This document shows, piece by piece, positions 10,960 to 22,879 of a stretch of DNA of 64,000 nucleotides. How positions within the stretch are numbered: position 1 is the first letter of the stretch; every line of letters starts with the position of its first letter. A program made the translations under genes and the position numbers. The DNA is from Selaginella moellendorffii (lineage: Eukaryota; Streptophyta; Lycopodiopsida; Selaginellales; Selaginellaceae). Under the pieces are notes generated by a model. That model had not been told where the DNA came from. It worked only from the letters and a program-made list of their open reading frames with translations, and did not search any database. The stretch lies in contig NW_003314283.1 in assembly GCF_000143415.4 (NCBI RefSeq), positions 258,752 through 322,751 on the forward strand. The letters are read 5' to 3'.

Positions 10960-13950
10960 ATAACAATGCTATAATGAAAGTTGTTTGTTATGATAGCACG
11001 TCAAAGGACTGACCATTTCACTTTTAAGCCCACTTTAACCAAGACACATCATATCATTTGTTTAAATCATTATTTTGAATTAAGAATGTTGTTTTTCAAT
11101 GTAGCAAAGAGTTTATCCTTAGCTAGCTAGAGGATCACTTTGGGATCTTATATAAATACTTTAACATAGTCAAAAATAAATATTATATTTACTTGACCCT
11201 TGGAGTTATTGATTATGACCCAAGGGTATTCCCACACTTTAGAAGTTAGCCTTTTCAGCCAAGGGTTTATAACAATTAAAATTAAGTGTCCCCATTCTAT
11301 TTATTATGTCTTTAGTTTATACCAAAGTATTCAAGTTAAATGTGCTAAACTTTTATATCCAACACACTTTTGAATTATAACTTTGAGGCATCCTCCACTT
11401 GATGGTATGTACAATGAATGTTTTCATATTCTAAACTATCACTATGCCTTAATGCCCTTCAAACACTAGATATGTATTTACAGGTGGTATCATATAAAAT
11501 ACCAATTTTATACCCATGTCAATTAATTTCTCTTTCATATATGTCTTATGGATTATGATTTAGAAATTTTGTTCCTCCTAGCTTTCAAGTTATTTCATTG
11601 GACAAATTAAGTGATCAACCTATGATCATGCATGAACACCTTTATATTTAGCATCACAAGCTTTCCCTTCTGAAGTCAACTCTTCAATTACAACCTCATT
11701 CTTTTGACTTGTCAATCCCACTTAATAAGTCATCCAGCCAGTATAATATAATTACTCATAAGTATATACATCCTCAAATCCCAACTTTTATTCAAAACCA
11801 TTTATTTAAACATGTAATAACTACTTCCCCTACTTTGATAGCTTCACCTCATAACAAATTTTAAAACCACATTTCTATTATGCTACTTTAATTTGGCATA
11901 TGCTTATAAACCATTTGTACTTAATTTTAAGCTTACCCAAAATTGTCTTTGGAATATTAAAAGGATTCCACCTTTTAGCTTGTTAAAGCTTCTCCTTTCA
12001 CAAGCTTATCTAATTTAATATAAACATTTTTATATTTTAGACTTTCATAATACCATATCTACAAATAGTAAAACCCTCAAGTATACATTTGATTCCCCAC
12101 TCTCAACTTATATAACCACCTTAGGTTATATCCCTTAATTTCTATAGTTCAATTCTATCTTTCTATTACTTGCTCTTAGCTCTATATGTTCCTTTTATTT
12201 ATTCTCCTCCATGTTAGGAGAGTAATTTTGCACTTTCTACTCATGCTTTAGCAAATATTTTTAAGGATAAATTTACTCAATAATTTAGAAAATGGTTCTC
12301 TTAATTAAGATAGACTCAATTTGTAATCCTATACACCAAGATTAATGTTCTTTATATGCCTATTGTTAACTATGCCAAAATCTTTTTTGGCCTTATCCAC
12401 CTTGGATAGGTAAATTCCCTCATCTTTAATTTTTCCAACCTTGAACTTTAGATAACACCTCTTATTCATTATTTTTTAAGGACTTAATCCTTTGGACATT
12501 ATCTAATGCCTTCATAATATATTATTTTGATGTTTTATGTGTTTATATGGTTTAATAGTAGACTTCTCAAGCAATGAGAGTTTTCTTTTATAACAATGAT
12601 TTACTATATTGTAATGCAAGTAACTTACCCTTCAAGAGATATATCAAACTTCATTCTTAACTCAATAAAAAGTCTTAGGAAGTTATTTTCCACTATCCTA
12701 ATTAATTGTATCAAACTTGTGCTATAACATATTGCCAATGCTTCCACACTTTCATTCATATTTAATTAAAAACATTTTAGTTCCATGCCTTCCAGCTTAG
12801 CCAAACTTATTTCTTTTGGAATTCCCTTGGCAAGGATCTTCTAAACTAACCACCTTGGCATACTTAATGAACCCTCCAATGAGAAACTTGGTATCTTTGT
12901 ACCATCAGCTTTATGCGTCTGTACTATATATTCCACTTGTATTTATATCTTTCACCAAAATCATCCTTTGCCATTTCTTATATTAAAATAACTAATATTA
13001 AATTCAAGCTTAAACACAATTCTTCTCAAAAGTTATTTCTATGTGAATATATTTTAACTTCAATATGGCATTATCAGCCACTAATGAGATACTCACTATT
13101 TTTAGTGAGTATTTTTAAATTTCATAGCCACTCTAGTTTTTAATTGGGCACAACTCATTTTTTTCTAAAATCTATTTTATTTATATCCTTAGAACCATCT
13201 CTTAACTCCACTAAGTCACATATCTTTTGGACTTGTTAGTCTTGCTACTTATAAGCTCGTAGTGTCATGGCTCTTGAATATAACTTATGTCCTAACCATT
13301 CCATTAGTGTTACTCAAGTAGAATCTACTAGAATATTTAAGTATATTTTAAGTATATTCACTATAGATTTGCTTAAGCAATACATATAAACCATAACCAA
13401 TAAATTTAAAATTAACAAATATATATTGATATAAATTATTTATATCTTTTTATTTGTGATTATATAAATTACATTCCTTCTGTATGTGGCTTGGTTTTTC
13501 TTTCTGAGTAAACCCTTGGTTTTTACATTCTTAAACACAATTACTACTTGTTGTTTTGATAGAATTTAGCTATATCCAAGTTGTTTAAAGTTTGACTTTG
13601 TAATTTACATATTGTAATTGAAAATGTAAGTCTTATAGGGACTTACTTTTTCTTCAATACCTAATACTTTGCTTCTAATACATTTTGCAATGTTGAGGTA
13701 ATAATTAACTATGTGAACACATCAAGATTGCAAAATAACATTATAATATCATTATATTTAGATTGCAGAGGCATTCTAAAGAAGTCTCATATTTCTTCTA
13801 GGGAATGATTCTAAATTGTATTTAGACTTTTGTAAGAAATTAATCTTTTTGGTAACATTGTCAAAACTTGTTCAATTATATCCATAAATGGTTTGTTAAA
13901 TTGCCTTGTACTTATAGACATATCAAGTTATTTTTGTGTCCCAAAACGTA
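10960..13950. other. AT-rich repeat-derived desert
   Basis: About 3 kb of strongly AT-rich DNA with no open frame above 76 codons and no recognisable coding motif. A stretch at 13310-13410 (ACTAGAATATTTAAGTATAT and following) is similar to 23990-24110, so the region belongs to a dispersed repeat family, probably LTR or untranslated parts of decayed retroelements. Confidence 0.55.
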
Positions 13951-14017
13951 TTCTGGCTACTATAGATAGCTGTGATAAAACCTCAAAGACAACTACACTT
14001 TTAAGGATAGAAGCACA

Positions 14018-14064
14018 TAAACCACAGACCATAGAATATTCTTAAAATATTCTTATGGTTCGTG
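14018..14064 (-). repeat. Inverted-repeat partner of 17147-17190
   Basis: Contains ACAGACCATAGAATATTCTT, which recurs as its reverse complement at about 17170-17190. A separate short direct repeat, GTTCACTCTCTTGTTC, is found at about 14120 and 17191. The two sites flank the gypsy-like coding remains at 14280-16900, so they may be scrambled LTR ends. Confidence 0.5.
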
Positions 14065-14279
14065 TCAAGTTTTCTCATGAGGCTGTAATGCCTTAAAGGT
14101 TGGGAGGTTGGCTTAAAGTTCACTCTCTTGTTCATTTCATTCGTATCAGAGAAACATGTTCTTTTAGGGATGGCAAATGAGTAAAATGTTGATCTTGATG
14201 AGGAGTATGGCATTAGTGATATGGCCATAACAATGAGGAAGAAGCTCTTGATGATGTTGTTGTGCAGCAAGGATGTTAG

Positions 14280-16900
14280 ATTTCTGAGGTTTAAAATGAC
14301 ATTAAGGAGGTTAAGGATTTCTTACTTTGCATGGACCCTCAAGAGTTGAATCAATCTTATATCTGTGATTACCATTAGCATGTCAATCATACCAAAGATT
14401 ATGGTATTGTGGAATGGAAGTCATCACCAAATGTTTGTGATAGTCAAGAGGTTGATTCTTGGTTGGAATTGTGGGAAAGTTGTTGGTCTTACAATCCTTG
14501 TGAGGATAAAGTGAAAATTGATTTTTTTGTGACAAAGTTTACAAATCATGTTTCTTCATGGTGGAAGAATTACATTAAAGTTAATTAGAAGCCAGCTTCT
14601 TGGAATGATTTGACGAAATTTTTTGTGTTTCATTTGTCAAGAAGTTTGAAGAGGTTAATCTCTTGAACCAGCTGTTAAAGATTCAATAGACTTTATCTTT
14701 GGATATGTATGCTTACAAATTTTATAATCTTTGCCTTGGTCTCATAAGCACTTATAATAAGCTACTAAAGGTGCAATGTTTCTTCAAAGGTTTAAACTCA
14801 GTAGATGTATAGTAGAAGGTCAAGAAGGATTTTCCAGCAATATTGACTAATGCTATCACTAAGGCTTAAATCTTTTTCACCTAAACTGTCAGTCAACTCT
14901 GGTCAACGAGATGGTTTACAAGGTAATCAACATAATGACCAACTCACCAATGCTTCATATTCAAGGAAGAAACAACCATTATCTATCGTGGCTCAAAGAG
15001 TGGCACTGAGGCTAAGAAGCTTTGTTCAAACCAATGGGAGAAAGATAAGGCAAAGGGCAATTATTTTCATTGCCTTAGGGTTGGACATCAAGGCAAAGAT
15101 TGTCTTGAAAGGGTCAATGAATTCTAAAGGTGAATGTGGTGGGATCCATTGTGGATATAGTTCAAGTATTTCTTGTGGTGGATCTTTCACATGGAGCCTC
15201 TTATGGTCAAAACAAATGCAAGTGATATTGCTATTGAAACCGTATTGCCTTAAGTTAGGCATCCTCTTGCGTACATGAGCCATAAGTTTGATGTTACACA
15301 GCATAATTAACCTATTCAAGATAAGGAATTATATGTTGTGATCACCACTGTGAAGGAATGGTGACATTATTTATATGGATCAAACTTCTATGTGGATTTA
15401 GACCATCAATCTCTCTAGTATTTTAGTCGACAAACAAATCTTCGAGTTTGCTTTGCTTGTTGGCAAAAGTTTTTATAGAAAATGTTTATTAATATCCAAT
15501 ACAAACATGGAGGTAACAATAAGATGGTTGATGCATTATCCAAGATGGTAAATTATATTTCATTTATAAAGCTATTCGGCAATCTTTTGGATGAGTTTAA
15601 GGAGTTTGTTGACTTTGACTCCTTTATCATTAATATTCGCATGAAGGTTTTGTTGAGGGATGCTTTTACAGATTTGAAGGGTGAAAAGTTTATGTCATTC
15701 GAGATACAAAATGGAATCTTAGTGAAGAAGGGACATGTGGTGGTTTTGTGTTGACAAATTTATCAAATAAATTTTAGTTAAATGTCATGATGTGCCAAAT
15801 ACTGGGCATTTAGGGGTATTAAGAACATATATGTTAGTGAAAAAGCATGTTCATCAAAAACTCACTAACCTTTATCATCCTTTATGTGTACTTGAAAATA
15901 AATGGGATAACATCACTAATTTGCCCAAGATTTTTCAAGGAATTGATGCTATTTGGGTTGTTGTGAATCGTTTAACGAAGATGGCTCACTTCTTTCTCAT
16001 GAAGACGACAATAAAAACTTTTAAACTTGCTTAGTTGTTTGTAGACTAGTTTGCCCGGTGATATTGTGAGTGATCAAGATCCCAAATTCACATCCAAGTT
16101 TTGGCAAATAATCATTGAGAAGCAAGCTGAGTATAAGTAATGGTGAGCATCCACAATCAAATAGGTAAACAAAGTGCATGAATCAGCTGTTGGAAGATAT
16201 ATTAAAGTCTTTTGTGTGTGATTTGACTTAACAGGGAGTATGGGAGAAGTACTTGCCTTTGCTTTAATTTGCTCACAATAGTGTTTATCAATTGGCTATT
16301 GGCATATTTCTATTTATGGCGATATATGGTTATGAGCTTAGGTCTCCCATAAGTTTAGGTTTGACTTTGGTTTGGGTATCTTATGCTTGTGATTTCCTAG
16401 AGGATATGCAAGACAAGTTTGAGTTGGCAAAGTTAAACATGAGGCAAACTCAAGATTAAGACAAAAGATTAGTTGATGAGTATTATTATTATCAAAAGTA
16501 CAAAGTTGGTGATAAAGTTTTCTTTAAGCTGTGAAATGCATAACAGTTTCTAAAAGGAGGTGGTAGTGCTAAGTTGTCTCCACAGTATTGTGGGCTTTGA
16601 ACAAACATGTGGGAAATATTGCATACACTTTGGACTTGCCAATTAGTTCAAAAATTCATCTAATATTTCATGTGAGCATGCTTAAAGCATGTTTCCACTC
16701 TAGTGATGTCGTGGATCAATCCATCATCTATGTCTTAAAGATTGATACTGAGAAAGTTGGGCCAACCAATATTCTTGCTCAAAGATTGGTGAAAACACAC
16801 TAAAAAACAATTAAAAAATTGTTAGTTCAATGGAATGATTATTCTATATATAAAGAGAGTGTTTCTAAGTTTTGGTTATGATTTAGATGACATTCTTGAG
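14280..16900 (+). mobile_element. Degenerate Ty3/gypsy LTR retrotransposon
   Basis: Many stops and frameshifts, but the domain order is gypsy-type. Gag-like: SWLELWESCW then KFTNHVSSWWKNYI near 14450-14580. RNase H-like: about 15270-15540 with KELYVVITTVKEW, LYGSNFYVDLDHQSL and INIQYKHGGNNKMVDALSK. Integrase zinc-binding remnant: CHDVPNTGHLGVLRTY near 15785. Integrase core: VVNRLTKMAHFF near 15960 and VSDQDPKFTSKFW near 16060-16100. Downstream HLIFHVSMLKACF near 16650 is the conserved post-integrase segment, followed by LVQWNDYSI, a chromodomain-like remnant. Reverse transcriptase is largely missing. This element is dead and not autonomous. Confidence 0.85.
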
Positions 16901-17146
16901 AAAGGGGAAAATTAAGTTTTATAGCCATATTGCTATATTGTTTAAGTCATTCATATTTTCCATGACTGTATTGTCATGTAAAAAAGCCATATTACTTTTT
17001 TTATTTTATGGTTATTTGTCGCAATGTTAGTGTTCCTGTTTGCACTTTTTCTCCATGGGTATATTACCTTGGACTCCCTTCATATAAGGCTTGCTTAACT
17101 TCTCAATGCTACTATACATGGGTGAGTCACGAGAGAGGGGAGAATG

Positions 17147-17190
17147 ACACAAACTACAGGAACATTCCAAGAATATTCTATGGTCTGTGG
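17147..17190 (+). repeat. Inverted-repeat partner of 14018-14064
   Basis: AAGAATATTCTATGGTCTGT is the reverse complement of sequence at 14020-14042. It lies just beyond the gypsy remains and about 150 bp before the 3' end of the DUF1350 gene. Confidence 0.5.
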
Positions 17191-17345
17191 GTTCACTCTC
17201 TTGTTCGTTTCAAAACTTATCAGCATCTATGAGATGCCTTTTTTTGTCTGCACAATTTTCACAACCATTCAAAATCTAAAGATTAGTATATTTCCTATAG
17301 TTGTTTTGTCAACCATGCAGGGTCACACTTACATACAGATATTCG

Positions 17346-19278
17346 TTACTCAGCACGGCTTTGTATCGACAATAGCATCCATGCTGCGATTTCCTCCACC
17401 AAGTTTTCGATATCTTCCAGAAGCTGCTGGCGAAGCCGCTGAGACGCTGGATCAGATCCAAAAGTCTGCCCAACCTCTTTGGCCACCCCTTCGAAAAGAG
17501 TGCCCACTGCTAGCGATGCTAGCAAATCGCTCCCTCGCGTCACAGCGTCAGCCATCACGCCAGGAACCTCGGGGAATACCTGTTAAACTATCAGAAACTT
17601 TGCAAGAACTGGAGTGTTTTCTTAGAGAGAAGTATCACCTGCTGGAGAGGCCTGGCGTGATCTCCAGATAACGTCCTCACTGACAAGTCGAGGTTCATGC
17701 TCACAGCAGAGCTCGAGCTCAAGATCTTGGCCAGCTCTGGAGTTTCGTCGATCACATCGTCCTTGAAACGCACCAGTAGATTACGTCTGATGCCATAGTA
17801 GGATCTTATCTGGACAATTGACACAAACATTAGCTCAAGCGTTTCAGCAAAAGCACGAGAAACACACACACACACACACACACACAAAATAAAAAAAGAG
17901 TTTTGTACCAATCTAGTTGCATCTTCTACGGTTGGAGTGAAGTCTTCTTTACCGTTTGCCAGCTCCATGTACAAGGAGGGAAGCTGCTCGACAAGAGGAA
18001 GGATCTGCTTCACGAGTGGCGGACTGAGAGTTTCGAGTTGCCTCTTTGCCATTTCTGCCTATGAGAAGCAAATGCTTAAAAACACAGCGATTGCATGAAA
18101 TGTAGAACGGTTACCCCGAAGCGAACAGTGGGAGAGTTGCTGATTTGTGTGAGGAGGGGCCCGAGGTTTTGAGCCATTGGAACTGCAACCGGTGAGAACA
18201 AAGGAATTGCTTGCTTGGCCCCCTGAACAGTGCTGGGATGTTAATTATGCTTTTGAAACGAGAAGAATACACACCTTGTTGTTGAAAGACATCAGAACGT
18301 TGCCTGCCCGTTCCACTGCATAACGGGCTCCTGTGACATAGACCAGAGTGAACACAGAACCTTCAAGAGGGTCGGGTCGATGGAATACAACCAATAAGAA
18401 GATGTACCAGTGCTCCTAGAGAATGCCCGACACCAAAGCTAGGCAGTGATTCCAACTGATAACACAAACAAGCAGCTTGTAAGATGCGTTACACTAAAAA
18501 GAACCAAACTTACAGATTGCTCTTTCAAGGCTCTTATGCAGCGATCAAACTTAAACTGCGTCTCGTCAGCGATCTTCAAGTGGTCGAAGCCACTCGCGAA
18601 TGGCGTTGCTATGATCAAGAATCCTCTGCATGGAAAAGAAAAATGTGGAGAGTTAAATCAATACGAAAATCTCACCTCTCTGCAAGGCGTTCCAGAAACA
18701 AGCGATACGTGATCTGTGGAGCAGCTCCAACGAAAACACCACCCACAAAATGGACAACTCCAACAGGATCTCCTTTGCTCGGTCTTAGAATCCATGCTCC
18801 CTGGAGAAGGAAAACAAAATCACCAGTGCTCTCTCCGCGAAAGAAAAAAACACAGATAGAGCTTACTTGGATTTCTTGCCAGCGTCCAAGAGTTCCTTGT
18901 GCTTTCATCGCAGAGTCCACAAAAACCCTGGAAAGAAAGAAGAACAAGCATGAAAACGAGGCAATTCATCGAAATTCTTTCACCAGCATACTTCTCGATC
19001 TGTCCATAGAGCTGGAGGCTATCATTCTTTCCTTGCGGCTCCGAATTGCTAGAGAATGTAACCACGAGACGTCTTCCAGATCTTCCCCTGGAACTCGAGA
19101 AGCTAGAAAACCTGGGATTGTCTCGTCGCCGGCGCCATGACGCTGCCACGGTCGCGAATCCAGTGCCCGCCCTGGCAGAAGAAGCCGCACAGTGATCTCC
19201 TCCAGCGGGAAGGGTCGACAGTAGCGCCTCGCCCATCCTGACTCTTTCAAACACCAACAACCCTCGAAATATTTCCAT
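17346..19278 (-). CDS. DUF1350 family protein (plastid-type alpha/beta-hydrolase-like)
   Basis: Ten exons on the minus strand: 19278-18992, 18927-18867, 18800-18676, 18625-18514, 18455-18392, 18330-18275, 18222-18115, 18058-17909, 17809-17639, 17579-17346. The sum is 1,368 nt (455 codons plus stop) and every phase agrees. Family blocks: VVHFVGGVFVGAAPQITYRL, FLIIATPFASGFDHLKIADE, FDRCIKALKEQ, FGVGHSLGALVHLLIG (the GHSLG nucleophile elbow of alpha/beta hydrolases), RYAVERAGNVLMSFNNK and PLFSPVAVPMAQNLGPLL. The N-terminus is rich in A, R and S (WRRRRDNPRFSSFSSSRGRS), consistent with a plastid transit peptide. DUF1350 proteins occur in cyanobacteria and plants; the reaction is not established to my knowledge. 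A CA microsatellite sits in the intron between exons 8 and 9. A truncated copy is at 10326-10945. Confidence 0.88.
17861..17886. repeat. CA dinucleotide microsatellite
   Basis: About 13 CA units within the intron of the DUF1350 gene, 23 bp downstream of an exon boundary on the plus coordinate. Confidence 0.9.
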
Positions 19279-20245
19279 CCACCATTCTTTACCCTAGCGA
19301 GACGATCGATCGATCGATGCGATCTTGGAGCGCTGGAGGAGCGGAGCTAGCTCGTCTAGATCGGCCGCGCATTGCTGGATCCAGAGAGGTGAACGCATTC
19401 TTCCTAGGGTTTTGGAGATGAGAAAGCGATCGATGCAACAATCGAACGAAGTGGAGGAGGAAGAGAAGTGGCGTCGTGGACTATAGCTCGCTCACTCCAT
19501 CCGCTGCTAGGCCTAGAATCTAGCGCCAGGTAGAAGAAGCCGCCGCCGACGATCACACCCAGGCTCTACCAGGTTCGCCTCCAAGATCAGCTCCACGAAT
19601 TCCTGGACGAGATTATCCGCGCGGAGGAGGAGCCAGATCGTCCAGTGGCTGCTCCATCCCAGGAAGAAGACGATGGATTCCATGATGGTAGAGAGAGTCC
19701 GGGATGGATCTCTAGAGCACAGGGGTAGCAGAGCTGTCATCTCTTTGGGAAAGATAACGATGATAGAGAGAGTCAGGGATGGATCTCTAGAGCACAGGGC
19801 TAGCAGCAAGCGCTACATTCACAGTACAAGGGGGTGGTTTTCTAGTGGCAAGAACTCGTTAGAGAATATAGTGATCGTTGCTGAGAATGTGAGAGTAGAG
19901 GCTAAGAAGAAGGCTCTGGCGACATGGAAGGATAGAATTTCTAGAAAGGAATCGCTAGAGAGAACTCGAGGGTGGCGGCACTGAAACAAGTCAGGGGTGA
20001 GAAGTGGATTTGCTAGCTCAATTCCACGAAATCGTGCGTTCTCTCTCCTTTTTTTTTCGTTTCTTCTTCATCAGAACGGAAGATCAAGGGGCCTTCTCAA
20101 AGGAGCAGCGATAATGTCAGCTATTGTTTTTCGCTTTTCTTGAAAACGCTGGGAGAAACTAAGCGTTGCTAGTTTAATTCTTTCGTATTCCTTGTGCTAA
20201 ACAGGTTCACAATGCAAACTTACAGGTTCTCGATACGAACTTTCA
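18660..20245 (-). repeat. Right arm of the inverted gene-pair duplication
   Basis: Reverse-complement partner of 9363-10930. Similarity to the flank beyond the hypothetical gene (TTCCTTGTGCTAAACA, then CTTACAG) runs to within about 10 bp of the stop codon of the Crinkler-like gene at 20252, so the duplication breakpoint nearly touches that gene. Confidence 0.8.
19409..20030 (+). pseudogene. Disrupted copy of the hypothetical gene at 9607-10194
   Basis: Starts with the same MRKRSMQ as the intact copy but a frame change stops it within about 20 codons. Downstream blocks are still readable: FLDEIIRAEEEPDRPVAA-like, then TMIERVRDGSLEHR, YIHSTRGWFSSGKNSLEN and ALATWKDRISRK. The region encoding ERVRDGSLEHR has been tandemly duplicated (near 19685 and 19760). 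Further indels follow. It lies divergently from the intact DUF1350 gene. Confidence 0.8.
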
Positions 20246-20251
20246 GATTTT

Positions 20252-22864
20252 TTATACATTAGCTTTGAGAACCCAGACCGAATCAGTCAACCACTCTTTT
20301 AGATACAAAGACACGTTATTGCCACCAATCACTCCACATAATGGCTGTATGGTCCCCTCAACTTTTTGCTGTTTCTGTGGCGCACCACTAGGGCGTTGAC
20401 TGGTAAAATAGTTGAAACCAAACTGTTCTAGATCCTGCTCCGTATGAGGCAAAACTGCCAGTCGCAGCAGTCCATTCTCTGAAGCAAGATTTATAAGCCT
20501 GTTTAAACCTTCATCTTCTTTTGTCCTACAATTCATCAAATCGAGAGCACTTGAAATTTCACCTTGAGGAGTTGTATCAGTCCTGGATTTCATCTGTAAC
20601 AAGCAAGGCATGAGCTGCCGCTTCGACTCATAATCATTGGTGAGAAAAAATAATGCGTCGGGACGAAAGCCATCCCAGCCACCATCACCAGTCCAGAGAA
20701 CCGTTGGAAATGAGTCAGCCTGCCCTTCAACGTCGTTGAGATACTTCTCAAGTGTATAGCAGTCGGCACCATGGGTGTGACTTTTACCGCACATCTTTGT
20801 CACAACTTCTGTTTCAACGCGTGCTTTCACCACCTTTGCCTTCTCAAAATATATTGCGGGAACTTGAAAAGTGCTGTTCTGCAGTTCCACACTGCGATTC
20901 CGAAGAAAGCAAGAAACAAAGTCTACAGGAGCCTTTCCGTCCAATGCGTCAGCCACCATAATCCCCGCCAGCCTATCAAACTCAAGACCCACTGTCACAA
21001 GCTGCTGCTGACAAAACTCATCAAAGCCTGTTGGCTGCCGATTACGAAAGTAATGGAAAAGAGCTCGGAAGACAGCAGGTTCCTGAAGTTTGATCCAACT
21101 GTCTTTATCCTGCTTTGCAAAGAACTTATCCAAGTCCTCCAACGCAACACTGTTTCCATTGCTTAGCCAGGCTAACCCAAACTCCACAAGGCTCAGAGAT
21201 GGATTGTTGATGTTGAGTATAGTGGATATGGACCCAAACATCTGGTGATACACTATCACCTCTAGCTCCTTGAGCGCTGCAGCATTCCGAGTCCTTTCAA
21301 AAAACAGCTCCACATCCCTCAGAACCGTCTCATCCATGTAGACTTCCAATCCTGATGTGTTTGGTACACCTCCCAGAGAACGACTGATTGTACTTGAGGT
21401 GCATATCTTCTCAAAAAAGGCAATCAGAAATTCTGTTGCCTGCTCCAAGGGACGCTTACTCCCAATGAAATACTCAAGAGCTGTGACAAAGAACCTGTAC
21501 CTCCCTTTGTACAAATCACAGACCCTCTGCATATCAATACCATCCACACTTTGGAGCAGTTTGCCAGCATAGAGCTTGAAGTCCTCAACAGTGATGAATC
21601 CACCAAATCCATGAAAGACAACAACAGAAGCTTTCCCCTTCAGAGTGGCAGAGATATCCCGTGCCACGGTAAGCATACTAGACCCGCTGCCTGCATAGTA
21701 GAATTGTCGAAATCCACTATTTATCAGCGCAGGCACGAGAATATCTAGGAACGATCTCATACCACTTCCAAGAGTTACCGAAGAAAATCGCTTTTCCAAC
21801 CAGCGGTTTATCATCTTGCACTCGTCAAATATGATTGGACTATTCCACTTCCCTATTAAACGATCCCTCCCTATTAAACGATCGAGTACCTCCTGGAACT
21901 GACCTTCAATGGGTTTCAAATCGTCTTTAGTCCGTATAAGGTCTAAAAGTCTACCAGTGAGCGCCTTGAACGGATCTTTGAAGTTGTACAAGTACTCGAG
22001 CGAAGGCAATGCAACCTGCTTGAAGAGCCATGCTTGACCTGTCAAATAGCCCGTTTTCTCCACCTGCCCCAGCAAATAAAACCTGCTAATCAGCAAAGCT
22101 TTGAGACAGATTGTAGCACTAACTTCTGGAATGTCTCCAGTTGGATACAGCTCCAGCAACTTTAATGCCACTAACTTGAGATCTCCTGAACCTTCAGCTC
22201 CAATACCAGTGTCAGAGACCCCCACAAAGAAGAGCCCACGCTGCGCTACAGCGATCTCATACAATGTCCTGGTCTTCCCTGATCCCGACACGTTGAAGAG
22301 AACGGTAAGGGTCGGCAGCGCTTTGGAAGTTCCCTCTATGATACGCTTGGATGCTTCGAAAGGCTGGTCTAGTGCATGCCACAAGAGGCGGGGGCATTCA
22401 TCTGTAGGATCTTTTGGCAGTGGGACTTTACACGTTGGGAAATTCGCCAGAAACGCATCCGCCTTGGGATATTCAAGATTTGGCTTGCGCAACTCATGCC
22501 AAAACCTATCCAAGAGACTTTCTATATGTGCCACAGTCCCAACTGCTTTGACTGATTCTGCAAGAAAAAACAACGCAAGTCAAAATTTGCAAGAGACACC
22601 CAAAAACGGACCAAGAGATCTAAAAAGGAAAGACAAAACAATGAAAGCCTACATCCACAAAGGCTTACTCTTGGACTTCAGTAAGAGATCGCACAGCTGC
22701 TGCTCCTTCTTGCGCAGCTGCGCCTTGTCGTGGACCAGCTGCTCCTCCTCCTCGGGATCACTTGGTTGCTTGAGTTTCCCCTCAATAATTTGGCCCTCAA
22801 CCACAGCAATTTGCTGTTGAACTTCCTGAAATTCCCTTGACAAGCCATAAACCGGATCATCCAT
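20252..22864 (-). CDS. Crinkler/RHS-like P-loop NTPase with C-terminal nuclease-like domain, copy 1
   Basis: Two exons: 22864-22669 and 22557-20252 (833 codons plus stop; phases agree). Exon 1 encodes a short coiled coil (IAVVEGQIIEGKL.., LRKKEQQLCDLLLKSK). The long exon has LTVLFNVSGSGKTRTLYEIA near residue 155, a Walker A P-loop, and SPIIFDECKMINRW near residue 306, a Walker B-like strand. Near residues 700-740 RPDALFFL precedes LLQMKS, matching the D..(E/Q)xK pattern of PD-(D/E)xK nucleases. From memory this NTPase-plus-REase layout is that of the Crinkler-RHS effector class, which is thought to derive from transposon proteins and is found in oomycetes, fungi, kinetoplastids and sporadically in plants. 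No signal peptide is seen. The function in plants is unknown; a mobile or host-defence role is inference. A second full copy lies at 51352-53917 in the same orientation. Confidence 0.6.
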
Positions 22865-22879
22865 CAGCTGCCTGGAAAC

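Noticed and set aside
14001-14270. Minus-strand 89-codon frame
   Set aside because: Covers the inverted repeat beside the gypsy remains; part of its peptide recurs at 17144-17232 only because of the repeat.
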